In this document: in pieces, positions 48,201-57,839 of the stretch
Layout: the number at the start of each line of letters is the position of its first letter
Position numbering within the stretch: position 1 is the stretch's first letter
Assembly: GCA_004764695.1 (NCBI GenBank)
Contig: SMSO01000035.1
Coordinates: 3,539,040-3,603,039, forward strand
Reading direction: 5' to 3'
Source of the DNA: Schizochytrium sp. TIO01
Lineage: Eukaryota; Sar; Bigyra; Thraustochytrida; Thraustochytriidae
DNA length: 64,000 bases
Notes under the pieces: generated by a model
Told to the model about the DNA's origin: nothing
The model's input: the letters and a program-made list of their open reading frames with translations, nothing else
Databases searched by the model: none
Made by a program: the position numbers and the translations under genes

Positions 48201-48528
48201 GGCTTTGTTACAGCCGCCGAACTTGGAGGCAAGGCAAGGCAGACGAGTCCGCCTGGGCGCACAAGGCCATAACTTCTTCACAAAGGAAAGCACAGCTGTG
48301 ACGCGCTAGAACGTATTACAGCAAACGTCGAGCTGTAGCGCTGTTGCACGGCTAGGCTGCTCCAACAAAGGTGTTTGCATGAATATAATCGGCGGCATTT
48401 GCTTCGTGTTATTTAAACCACGTGACATCGCGGGCTTGGCAGAGGAACAACTCGCTGGAAGATATTGTCGGTTGAAGACACTCTTGAAGGCATCAACTGG
48501 TTTGCAGTAATTTATTCTCTTGACAAAG
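45219..48528. other. Divergent intergenic region
   Basis: No supported gene. A CATTA/CATTC satellite-like array lies at 46876-46930 and an AATAAT-rich tract at about 47695-47765. Small open frames near 46347-46640 and 47010-47340 lack recognisable features. CACGTGAC lies near 48420, about 110 bases before the downstream start. Confidence 0.55.
46876..46930. repeat. CATTA/CATTC pentanucleotide array
   Basis: About 11 five-base units grade from CATTA to CATTC. Same family as 6819-6844. Confidence 0.9.
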
Positions 48529-51500
48529 ATGCAGAAAGGGGCCGAAGTGGATTCCCGAATGGTCCTTGGACCGGACTATACGGACTTGGAGATGCTGCAA
48601 GGCTATTTGCAAAAGAAAAGCTCTCATGGGTCGTATCAGAAAAGGTACTTTGCAGTAAACAATCAGTATCTAAATTATTTCACAGACCGAAAGATGAATA
48701 AGCTTCGCGCTAGCTGTGACCTCACGGATCTCACCGATGAACCCTACCTTGAGGGTAGGTTTGGCGAATTCATCTTGCCATTAAAATCAGGTGATGTTTA
48801 CCTCAAGGCAAAATCAGTCAACGAAGCAAATAACTGGGTTCGCTGTCTCAAAGAGCGACAAATTTTCTTTGAGGATGGAGCAGGTGCTGATGTGATATTC
48901 ACAACTAACTCTACTGCTGCAATGGAGGCAGAGCATGAAGGCACGGCAACATCGTCTAACTCGAAGGTACCCCAGGAACCTCCGTCGCCAAAGATAATCA
49001 AACCTCACGTAGCAGAACCCCCAACTCCCTTGGGTAAAATACCATCATCAAGCAACCATAGCAACAAATCTATCAAATCCGTCAAGTCCGCGGGGTCCAA
49101 CAAATCTTTAAAGTTCGATACACCAGATGTTCACGAGCCAATTGCAAAGCCTCCTCCTCCCAGACCACCCAAGCTCAACACCACCAATGATAAACAACCT
49201 ACCTCGCCTTCTACCCCGCTTTCGTCAACCTCAACATCTCCTGCTGGTAGCTTTCGGGAGCCCAGCGAGATTGCGTTCAACCCAATTCCTATCAAGTCTG
49301 TGAAAAGTCTCTCCAAATTTCCGCAACCCAATGAGATTGCTTTCAACCCAATCCCAATCAAATCTGTGAACAGCCGTTCAGGCCTTCCGCGGCATCCTAA
49401 TGTCAAGTCTGTCCTTACATCGGCACTAGGAATTACATCCTGTCGAACCGCCGATGTTGACAATGCCTCTGAGGACTCCTCAAACAATAACGGAAGCAGC
49501 CGAGGTCTTACACGTCGCAACTCAGGTCATTCGCAAACCTCTGAAACTGACTCATTTGCTGGATCAGATGGCACGGGTGGGGACTTGTCCAAATACAAGT
49601 CTCGCAATAGTATGCGGAAAAAACAATCTGCTGTTCGATCACGTGACATCGAGTGGGAAGAGCGAGCCCAAGAACTATGTATCAAAGATGGTCTCTTACT
49701 CAAAAAATCCCCCAGTCGCTTCAAAGCCTGGCAATCACGCTATTGTCGCGTAATCGAAGGTTCATTGTACTATTACAAGAATGAGAGACTTGGCTGGGGT
49801 GATTTCCAGGGTCAAATTATTCTAGGCAAAAATACACAAATTATTGCGGCACCGGGCGATGAATCTGAAGTTTTCCATGTAGTGACCCCCCTCCGCGTGT
49901 ATGTATTCAAGGCTGAGTCTGAACAGATGATGCTTGATTGGGTATCTGATCTGGAAAAACACCTTAAGGATGTTGAAAAGCACCGCCAGGAAACACTAAA
50001 ACAAACCACTGCCATGGCTGATCGTGCGGCAGGCTTTTCGCCAGGAGGAGATCCACTAGATGATGATGAAGAGTCTAAAGAAGAAAAGGTCCCCGACTGG
50101 ATTGTAGAATGGGATTCTTTAGATGAGGTAGGTCGTGTACAAAAGGTTGAAGCAAACTTGGACAACAAGTTTGAGCGCAACGCATCTCTAGAAAGTACTC
50201 TGACCGCAGCGACACGGATGATTGAGGAACTCGATGAACTCTCTTTGGTCTGCCTTGGTCATCTCAAACGAATCGACATTCTCCAAGCTTACATGCGAGC
50301 TTACCAAATGAGATTCGAGCATGAGGTTGGTGTGTATTTGGTGGGTGATCGCTACGAGAGTCTTACAATTCATGATATGCTCCGTATTATGGATCTCATT
50401 TCCGCGTATAGCGAGTTTCAAACCCGACTTTTTAAAGATAAGCTTGGACGGAAGCTGAAGAAGAAACTCCCTCCGTTTACAATGGAGGATAATATCGATA
50501 TGATGGCTGCTCGCTATCTCGTAGACCTTCAGGAGTCTCTTGGTACGTGGATTGAAAACATCATTCGCACAAACCTTGCACGGGGTGAGGATTGCGTTGA
50601 AGTGATCCGTCGCGGCCAAAGCGAGCTTGCTACTAATGCTCCTGTTGATATTTTCAACATGATCAACGAGACTCTTATAATGGCCAAAGCAAGTGGTGTG
50701 CCACAGGTGCAGGTTGCTGTCATGCAGTGCTGCCTTGTGACAATTGCAGATTACATCACCACATTTCGTCGGGAATTACACGAGACAGAGCGTGGACAAG
50801 CTCTCATGACTGACCTTCGATTTATGTGCGCAATTACTAACGATTGTGCCACAATTCAAGATCACATTGATGACCTCGACCGAGGTCGTTTTGGTATTTC
50901 TGGTGCTGATGTTGACATTGACTGGAACCCGGTCCGTTCGAAATACAGTCAAGCCGTTCTCTCCTTTGTTGACGTCATCCTTGACATGATCCATGCCGAC
51001 GTTGAAGCGTTCTACTCTCAACTCTTTACCCCAGCGCATCTAGATGTGTCTCCACAAGATCTTCATGGTAACGTAATGGTTCGTATTGCAGCTACAGTAC
51101 AGGATTATTTGGGAGATATCAAGAGTTTTATTCTCACCCCATACTTCAATCAACTCCTCAGATACCTTACACGTGATATTGTTGTAAGTTATTGCGTTTC
51201 CCTGTTTAGGCATTCTCCTATCAGTAGGAACCCAAATCATTGGGTGGACCTGGTTCTCCCAGAAAAGGTCAGCTACGCCACTGCGCCACGTTTTGATGGT
51301 ATTTTAGCCAAGCAAAAACTTAGTTTGGATGATGTATTCCACATTCGTGCGGATAAAGAAGGTGTTCTTCGCACGCTGGGCCTTTTCACTAGAGATCCAG
51401 AAAAGACCCTTGCAATGGAAATGCTGCTTTGGGAAAACGTATCAGATTTACTGGCTGTCTCACCAGAGTTTTTCGCAAGCGCCGTCAATAAAATGTCAGT

Positions 51501-53319
51501 TGCTTGGGCGAAGGATATGCAACGTCCAGTCATTGCCACGTCGTTAGCTTGTTTGGGTCTTCGCGAGGATGTCACTGCAGCTCAAGCTGGGGAGATCATT
51601 CATGGTATTACAACCAGTATGCGAGAGGCTGAATTTGTTTCCCGTATTGACGAAGCAAACCAGAAGAACAGAGACGGATCTGCAGTCTACTCACGTGTTT
51701 GGCCTCAACTTACCCTGCGCAAAGAGCCGAGTACACCCCCTACTCCTAACAGTGCACCAGCAACCATGGGAATGGGTAACGACGCAAGCGCGTCCTTCGC
51801 AGCGATGCCCGCTCGAGCTGCAACAGGCACTACCGGTATCGCCAAGGCAAACAAGGTGAGTGAGTTGCGACGTAGTGCAAGCGGTTCTTCTTTTAAAGAT
51901 TCGTCTGGAAAGTCCAGGGCAGAAAAGCTAATGGACAACGTGTCAAAAGACATCTCAGACGAAGCTGTCTTGGCTCGTCAACAAATCCGCCATGAGAAGA
52001 TTGATTTTACGGAAAATATTCGCGACATTGATCTTCATGGATACATGGAAAAAAAGAGTCCCTCAATGTCGCACATGTGGCAACGTCGCTGGTTTCTCGT
52101 GCATAAAGCACTCGATAATCAGACAAATACCTGGAAACTTGCACTTTCCTGGCACAAGTCGCACAACTCTCCGATGAAAGGGCGGTTGTTTCTGGACACA
52201 ATCCAGCGTATCGAAATTCTTTCAAAGCTTCCCGTGCACGTTGCTGCGGATGGCATTTCTTTGGTTCTCAACAAGCAACAAACTAAATCTGAGAATAGAA
52301 TTGGCTCCCCTGAGGCGGGCCGGTATGAGTTTCAAGTCGTTACTGTGGATCGAACCTTTGTTTTCCGTGCATTATCCATGTCTGAAACAGTTACATGGGT
52401 CAATGGTCTAAATAAGGGCAGTAGAGAGGCAAAGCGTTTGGCGAAGCTTTTAACTCGGGCACCAAGTGCGCGATCGGCGCTGGGAGAGCAACCTAGTTTG
52501 GAAGATTACGCGAAACTTGACACACCACACTTATCTGCGCTTTGTGAAGCGAACGGATTCAGGACCTCATCGAATATGGCTCGAGAGGAGATGATTGACC
52601 TTTTGAATCAGCTCACCTCTCCAACAGTTGATAAATCGGCTGTGGCAGAAAATGTACACAATCAGGAGAAGGAAAAACTCTTACTTACACGAAGCGTTGG
52701 TGATTTACGGGCAGAGTGTCATCGCCTCGGCCTTGATATGTCTCGTTGTACAGAAAAGGCGGACCTTGTACGCTTGCTTGCATCTTCTGGTGGAGACGAT
52801 GTCGGCGATCAACGAGAAAAGGAGGCTCAGCTTCGCCAGCTTGTAATGCGTGGTCTCAGTCTACTTGAGGAGGAGGACGAGGACCAGAACTCGGGTCACG
52901 GTACGAGCGAAGATAGGCTTGAACATGCCATTGGTATCTTCGAGCGTGTTGCAAGAGAGGCACGCGAGCACGGATTTGGACTCGTGGAGGCACGTGCAAT
53001 GCACGGACTTGCTTCAGCGTACGTATGCTCTGAAGATCGTCGTGATGCTGCTCCAATCATGTTTGAGATGGCCGCAAATATGTTTTGGACGGCTGGTGAA
53101 AAATCGGATGCTAAAACCTGCGTGCTGGATGCCTCTGAGCTCTTCCGTAGTGCCCACGAATATGAGGACGCAATTCGTTGTCTAGTAGAGTACGACACCA
53201 AATCGAAGTCCCTGGTCTTTTCTGATCGCATCCTAGAGCTTCGTGAAGAGCTTTATCGCAAGAACAATCCGCCTAAGTCTCGCTTGGGAACCTTCTTCTC
53301 ATCCAACGCAGCGATCTAG
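48529..53319 (+). CDS. Exocyst Sec6 (EXOC3)-like protein with three PH domains, SAP-like and TPR-like tail
   Basis: 1596 residues from ATG 48529 (AAAG before ATG); an upstream in-frame TTG is not credible. PH1 at about 16-114 (LQGYLQKKSS...YQKRYFAV), a Pro/Ser-rich linker, PH2 at about 383-482 (DGLLLKKSPSRFKAWQSRYC), then a Sec6-like tethering domain at about 526-1055: PVDIFNMINETL, a conserved CxxxIxxY helix, ITNDCATIQDHIDDL, and DYLGDIKSF...LLRYLTRDIVV match the order of exocyst Sec6 blocks. PH3 at about 1167-1305 (LHGYMEKKSPSMSHMWQRRWF), two SAP-like helix pairs at about 1323-1425, and TPR-like helices to the end. Sec6 alone is usually about 750 residues. The PH domains suggest binding to phosphoinositide membranes, and the core suggests vesicle tethering at the plasma membrane. 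Function as a true exocyst subunit is inferred. Confidence 0.82.
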   Translation: MQKGAEVDSRMVLGPDYTDLEMLQGYLQKKSSHGSYQKRYFAVNNQYLNYFTDRKMNKLRASCDLTDLTDEPYLEGRFGEFILPLKSGDVYLKAKSVNEANNWVRCLKERQIFFEDGAGADVIFTTNSTAAMEAEHEGTATSSNSKVPQEPPSPKIIKPHVAEPPTPLGKIPSSSNHSNKSIKSVKSAGSNKSLKFDTPDVHEPIAKPPPPRPPKLNTTNDKQPTSPSTPLSSTSTSPAGSFREPSEIAFNPIPIKSVKSLSKFPQPNEIAFNPIPIKSVNSRSGLPRHPNVKSVLTSALGITSCRTADVDNASEDSSNNNGSSRGLTRRNSGHSQTSETDSFAGSDGTGGDLSKYKSRNSMRKKQSAVRSRDIEWEERAQELCIKDGLLLKKSPSRFKAWQSRYCRVIEGSLYYYKNERLGWGDFQGQIILGKNTQIIAAPGDESEVFHVVTPLRVYVFKAESEQMMLDWVSDLEKHLKDVEKHRQETLKQTTAMADRAAGFSPGGDPLDDDEESKEEKVPDWIVEWDSLDEVGRVQKVEANLDNKFERNASLESTLTAATRMIEELDELSLVCLGHLKRIDILQAYMRAYQMRFEHEVGVYLVGDRYESLTIHDMLRIMDLISAYSEFQTRLFKDKLGRKLKKKLPPFTMEDNIDMMAARYLVDLQESLGTWIENIIRTNLARGEDCVEVIRRGQSELATNAPVDIFNMINETLIMAKASGVPQVQVAVMQCCLVTIADYITTFRRELHETERGQALMTDLRFMCAITNDCATIQDHIDDLDRGRFGISGADVDIDWNPVRSKYSQAVLSFVDVILDMIHADVEAFYSQLFTPAHLDVSPQDLHGNVMVRIAATVQDYLGDIKSFILTPYFNQLLRYLTRDIVVSYCVSLFRHSPISRNPNHWVDLVLPEKVSYATAPRFDGILAKQKLSLDDVFHIRADKEGVLRTLGLFTRDPEKTLAMEMLLWENVSDLLAVSPEFFASAVNKMSVAWAKDMQRPVIATSLACLGLREDVTAAQAGEIIHGITTSMREAEFVSRIDEANQKNRDGSAVYSRVWPQLTLRKEPSTPPTPNSAPATMGMGNDASASFAAMPARAATGTTGIAKANKVSELRRSASGSSFKDSSGKSRAEKLMDNVSKDISDEAVLARQQIRHEKIDFTENIRDIDLHGYMEKKSPSMSHMWQRRWFLVHKALDNQTNTWKLALSWHKSHNSPMKGRLFLDTIQRIEILSKLPVHVAADGISLVLNKQQTKSENRIGSPEAGRYEFQVVTVDRTFVFRALSMSETVTWVNGLNKGSREAKRLAKLLTRAPSARSALGEQPSLEDYAKLDTPHLSALCEANGFRTSSNMAREEMIDLLNQLTSPTVDKSAVAENVHNQEKEKLLLTRSVGDLRAECHRLGLDMSRCTEKADLVRLLASSGGDDVGDQREKEAQLRQLVMRGLSLLEEEDEDQNSGHGTSEDRLEHAIGIFERVAREAREHGFGLVEARAMHGLASAYVCSEDRRDAAPIMFEMAANMFWTAGEKSDAKTCVLDASELFRSAHEYEDAIRCLVEYDTKSKSLVFSDRILELREELYRKNNPPKSRLGTFFSSNAAI
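49267..49381 (+). repeat. Duplicated 15-residue motif in the Sec6-like protein
   Basis: The linker between PH1 and PH2 carries EIAFNPIPIKSV twice (starting at about 49267 and 49333), 66 bases apart. The DNA copies differ mainly at third positions, so the peptide is conserved while the DNA has drifted. This suggests a short linear binding motif. Confidence 0.7.
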
Positions 53320-53821
53320 TTCGCTAGAACTAAAAGCATAGATATGCATAATCCCCTATATTATTTGTAGAGCAAACAAACGTGAAATATTCGTCTTAAC
53401 AACTAAGAATTATTGTAAGTACCATATTTTTCATTGGAATGTCTAACGAGCAGCGCACGATTTAGCTCTGATGCTCTTCTGCCAGACTCAATCTTGATTT
53501 TCCAATCCAATTTATCAACTGAAGGCAGAATAAGCATCTATGCCTGAACTGAAGGAGAGAAGTATCAATAGACCAAAAAAGATGTTGTACCTGAAAACGC
53601 AAATGTTTGTAAATACTTTCGAGCCTTCTAAGAAGGAAGAGCCCCCCCCCCAAAAAAAGCAAACAAATGAAATGAAAATCAAATGATAACCCAAAGTTGA
53701 AGAGCATGACTTGTATCTTAAATTTAAGTTTCGTATTCTAGAAAATCGCATGGCGAGACTAACGATCTAGGTGACATGAAGAAGTAGAGCTTTCTAGGAT
53801 CTTTGAATAAATTCGACGCAT
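53320..53821. other. Convergent 3' intergenic region
   Basis: About 500 bases of AT-rich sequence with a run of 10 C next to A-rich sequence near 53643-53660. No gene seen. Confidence 0.6.
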
Positions 53822-55339
53822 TCAAAGACGTGAAAGAGGATTGAGCTTGTTAGCTGCGTAAACCAAAACTGAAATCTTGGCAGCAGAGCTGACTTGGAAT
53901 GCGCATCGCCAGGTTCCTCCATGCACAGCAGATGAGTGGTAAGACTTCATCGGATGGCTTTCGAAGGCTTCAACCTTTGAGTTCGGGTTTTCAACATCAT
54001 ACACTAGGAGAGCGGTCATAATTGCATTTGCGGTTTCAGGCAAAAAGGGAGTGACGCCGAAGCGCTCGCAGCCAAGAATACTCATGCGCAGCACAGGGTT
54101 GCTAAGCATAGAACGCGTAAGTGATGCAGGGGCGACGTTGGCGATTGCACGTCGCGGTCCAGAGATAATGGTGCGCCAGCGCTGGATGAGCTTTGCGAAC
54201 CCGTAATTGGGTCCTTGCTCTGGGACGTAGTTGTCGGTAAAGAGAAGTGAGGACTTGGGTTCGCGTGTAGCATTGTTAGGAAGCAAAGTGCGGCCCATTG
54301 TAATGGCACGCAAAAGCAAATCACCCGGGTGGGTCCATACACGCTCGGATGCAGTGCGCTGGGCCTGCGCGTAAGCCTCCTCAGGGATACAATAAGGCTC
54401 AGTAGGCGAGCACAAATAGGAGAGAACAACGCGGGGACGAACCTTCTGGACTTCAGCGGCAATATAGTCGGACGCAGTTGCAACGCGGACGAAAGCAGCA
54501 CCATCAAGGTATAAGTAAGAGCCAAGAACAGCGGTCTCGTTCTCTTCGATACAGTTGCTAATCCAGTCTGCAAGCCAAGGCATGTCATCCACAACATTTG
54601 CGCCAGGTTTCCCTGTTGTTTTGTCCACAGGGAAAATAATTTTACCGGCAGATGCCTCGGCGCGAGCAAGAAGAGGTTCCCAAATCTTGTCACCAGGGAG
54701 ATCTACTGCAATAATGGTGGCGCCGAGACGGAGAAGAGAACTTGTGGGACCCATTTGTGATGAGGCGCCGAGGATGACGAACTTCTTTCCACGAAGGTCA
54801 AGCCATTCTGGATGGTCCTTGAGAAGCGAGTTCATCTTTTGAAGAACGTTTGGCTCTGCAAAGCCTTCTTTGATCCACTTTTTAATCTCCTTCAGAATGG
54901 CATCTTTGTTGTCGAGCATCACAATTTCGCCCTCCTGGTCCTTTGCAAGAGCAGTTTTAGCAGAAGATACTTTGGGAATGGGCAGTGCGAAGGGCTCAAG
55001 GGCTCCAGTGCCCTCAACAGTGCCGGTTTCGAATCGCTCTTGAAATGGTGCTGGGCGAACCTCAGCCAGAGGCTTGCCATTCCAGTGCATAGTGTCGTAA
55101 AGGGCCTTGAGGCCAGCTTCGGAGGTCTCCTGGCATGCCTCGGGACTTGAGAGCATGTGGGTTTGCACGGTCATGAAATGGCCAATGTAGTTCTTGCGCC
55201 AAAGATTTTCTTCGCGGAGTTTCTTCGCGGCCTCTTCGTTGCGGTGTACTCTAACCCTGCCGTCATCCATGGCATGGGCTAGCATTTCCCGCACAGCATC
55301 TGTGCTGCTCACGTCGGAGGAAGGGCCAAAGTCAAGCAT
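53822..55339 (-). CDS. Rossmann-type nucleotide-binding protein of unknown function
   Basis: 505 residues from ATG at 55339. A helical N-terminal part (about 1-180) is followed by a beta-alpha start typical of Rossmann folds: LRGKKFVILGASSQMGP (about 185-200), then LRLGATIIAVDLPG, which fits the second strand with an acidic residue for the ribose of NAD. A later block (NYVPEQGPNYGFAKLIQRWR, about 385) holds a Tyr and Lys, but not in a clear YxxxK spacing. The extreme C-terminus is hydrophobic and basic (ISVLVYAANKLNPLSRL) and could be a membrane anchor or end with a targeting signal. I do not recognise the family. An oxidoreductase-like role is a guess from the fold. C-ending codons suggest decent expression. 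Confidence 0.8.
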   Translation of the reverse strand: MLDFGPSSDVSSTDAVREMLAHAMDDGRVRVHRNEEAAKKLREENLWRKNYIGHFMTVQTHMLSSPEACQETSEAGLKALYDTMHWNGKPLAEVRPAPFQERFETGTVEGTGALEPFALPIPKVSSAKTALAKDQEGEIVMLDNKDAILKEIKKWIKEGFAEPNVLQKMNSLLKDHPEWLDLRGKKFVILGASSQMGPTSSLLRLGATIIAVDLPGDKIWEPLLARAEASAGKIIFPVDKTTGKPGANVVDDMPWLADWISNCIEENETAVLGSYLYLDGAAFVRVATASDYIAAEVQKVRPRVVLSYLCSPTEPYCIPEEAYAQAQRTASERVWTHPGDLLLRAITMGRTLLPNNATREPKSSLLFTDNYVPEQGPNYGFAKLIQRWRTIISGPRRAIANVAPASLTRSMLSNPVLRMSILGCERFGVTPFLPETANAIMTALLVYDVENPNSKVEAFESHPMKSYHSSAVHGGTWRCAFQVSSAAKISVLVYAANKLNPLSRL

Positions 55340-56303
55340 GGTTATTCTTATTATATACTCCAGAGATTTTCGAGAGCTCGCAGCTAACTTTGGTCACACA
55401 GTCTCAGTTCCCACAGAATGGGCAATCCAGCGAACCAGCAAACCCGGTCTTTACCGAGGTCTCGTTCTTGCAGAAGCTTCCTGGCCCCAATTCAGGTCTG
55501 CCTGCACAAGGGATAATGTGCTAGCAGCAGTGGCAGCAGTAGCCAACTCAATTTGAGAGGGGGGATTCGGTTTTGCCTGAATTGCTTGCTTGCTTGCTTT
55601 CTTTCTTGGCCTGCGATTTCTTTTAGTTATCTGTGACGCCCCCGGTGACGTCAGAAGAGACAAATTCATAACATCATACGACACATCCTCGTATCATTCA
55701 TTCCCTAATCAATCCCAGCGCGAGCTTAGAACTGGGGTCGCCCTCAATGCCTTTGCAGCATCACTATCGGCAGCACACAAATCGCCGAACAGCCGAGTTA
55801 GTTATCGAAGGGTTGGATCTCCGGGCAGCTCAGATAGAAGCTCTCCTCAATCAGCTAGTTCGACGACCATTTTGATCTCTGTAGTTTTGTTTGTTTGTTT
55901 GTTTGTGTGTTTGCTTTTATTACGATTGATCACAATTTTATGTAGCTCTTGGTAGTTTCGCGTGCGTTGCCAAATATTCATTCAACTATTCATTCTTCTC
56001 TCAACTCATTCATTTTCATTTTTTATTTGTTTGTTTCTTCAGCGAAGAATAAATAAATAGATACATAGGTAGGACCTGCCTACCTTCCCTGGTAGGAGTC
56101 CACTACCCTCACAGCACCGTCGATGAGGTCGCTGATTCTTGAAACACTCTAATCAATGACTGAGTGATCATCTCTTTTGTTTGCAATTCTTACATCATCA
56201 ACGTCGAACTGGTTGACTGACTTTTACTGCACGCGAGCCAATCCCCTCTTGAGCTCGCTTGCGACCTCGAAGACTGATGAGGACTGACTGACTGACTGAC
56301 GTT

Positions 56304-56341
56304 CGTTTGTTTGTTTGTTTGTTTGTTTGTTTGTTTGTTTG
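56304..56341. repeat. (TTTG)n, about 9 copies
   Basis: Perfect array, preceded by ACTG repeats (56283-56300). Confidence 0.9.
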
Positions 56342-57654
56342 GTCAGGTCACGAACTGAGTGGGCGGACTCTGAGCAGCGTCTGGCGACGACGAGCGAAGA
56401 ACTCCGTCTTGCGTCATAATCGTGAGACGCGGCCTATTCGCAGTCTCGTGCCATCCTTGCCGTGTAGATTAGGTCCCTTCGACAAAGTGCACGCAAAGAG
56501 GTGAGTTAATTTAAGGTCTTGGCGTTGTGCACAGGGTGCACCACCTTAAGTTGCTTACGTGCGATTGCAATCAGGGTTGCTTACGGTACGAGGGCTCAGA
56601 AGTCTGGGGCAAGCCTGAAGACTGGCCGGAAGCTCGCCCAAGCTTTGAGAGTGAATGGACTTGAGCTTGCGAAGGATGGGCCACCAGTAGATTTTGGCAT
56701 CGCTGTTGAGACTGGTTCTGTTGAGGCTGGTTTTGGGGGGTTTCCGGATTCCGAAAGAAGAAGAAAAACAACAGCAACGAATTATGGAGTGTCGTTTGCA
56801 ATTCGGGTCAACCTCGCTGGATAAAAGCTGCTTTTATCACTGATCGAAATCAATATCCTTAGGAACTTGCTTGGGCAAGAACTCAAGTCAAATCACATGA
56901 TTCCCAGCCTCAGAATCTACCACGTGTAGCACCCACACCCTTCTTGGTCCATTCCTTTTCGATGTCATCCATCTTCTAAAATATTTAGTATCTCTCTCTC
57001 CCTCTCCCGAGAGCATCGCAAAGCCCAAGTGTTTGATAGAAGCAGTTTCGAGCTTGAAGAATTTCTGTGCAGGGGCCACGGAATGCTCCTGACCTCCCAT
57101 TTTTATCTCCTCCCAAATCCTCTCCTCGAACCCAAGAGCAATCAAAATGTCATCCGTGCGATCCTCACCATGTCGTACCTTTTCCAAACCTCAACGCTTC
57201 GACCTTGCTCTCCTCTCCAAGTTCCGCGCAAGTTTCCCACGATCTTGCCACCGCCGTGTCGATCACCATCTCATCTCACTCAGACCCGCTCAGGTAAAGC
57301 AAATCACTCATTCATTCCCCCTCCATCAACAAGCTTGCAAGCGCTATAGCCGACTTGTCCGCGTATAACCTACTTGTGGCACTCCCGCCTACAGTGGCCT
57401 ATTCGCCTCCACAAATGAGCTATTTCCGCAGCGCCAGATCCACGTAGATTCTGCGGCCAGCAAGCCCTCTTCCTAGCGACTACTCTAAGAGGCCCCTAGT
57501 CTGAGTGTCGATTGAGCGCCTTTCCTCCAAGAGCGTACACTGCGGCCTTTACTATAGAACAAATTGTATAACCTATAGTGGGCAGGTTCCTACAGTGGAC
57601 ATGATAGGTTTGCAAGTGAAGTATAACTCGAGGAGGCTGGAAAGGAAGGGCAAC

Positions 57655-57720
57655 AAGACAGGCCGGCCGACAGGCAGACAGGCAGACAGCCAAGGCAAGC
57701 AGGCAAGCAGGCAGGCAGCT
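57655..57720. repeat. CAGG/CAGA/CAAG repeat tract
   Basis: About 16 imperfect four-base units between 120 and 185 bases upstream of the PheRS alpha start, so probably within its promoter or leader. Confidence 0.75.
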
Positions 57721-57839
57721 TTGCGTGCGTCCAGCAGCGTCGCACCGACATCGTCGCGGCACGTTCCCGCCTCGAGGTCCCCAGTTTGCTACTTCCTTGT
57801 GTTATCTTTCCTCTCAACCAGCGTTTAAGCTCCAGCGAG

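Larger units (their letters stand above)
55340..57839. other. Divergent intergenic region, Rossmann gene to PheRS alpha
   Basis: No supported gene. Repeats: TTTG at 55888-55911 and 56304-56341, ACTG at 56283-56300, and a CAGG/CAGA/CAAG tract at 57655-57720. An inverted repeat AGGTAGG...CCTACCT lies at 56067-56085. CTATAG words occur at about 57551 and 57574, 260-290 bases before the PheRS start. The open frame crossing 57786 begins with TTG only. Confidence 0.55.
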
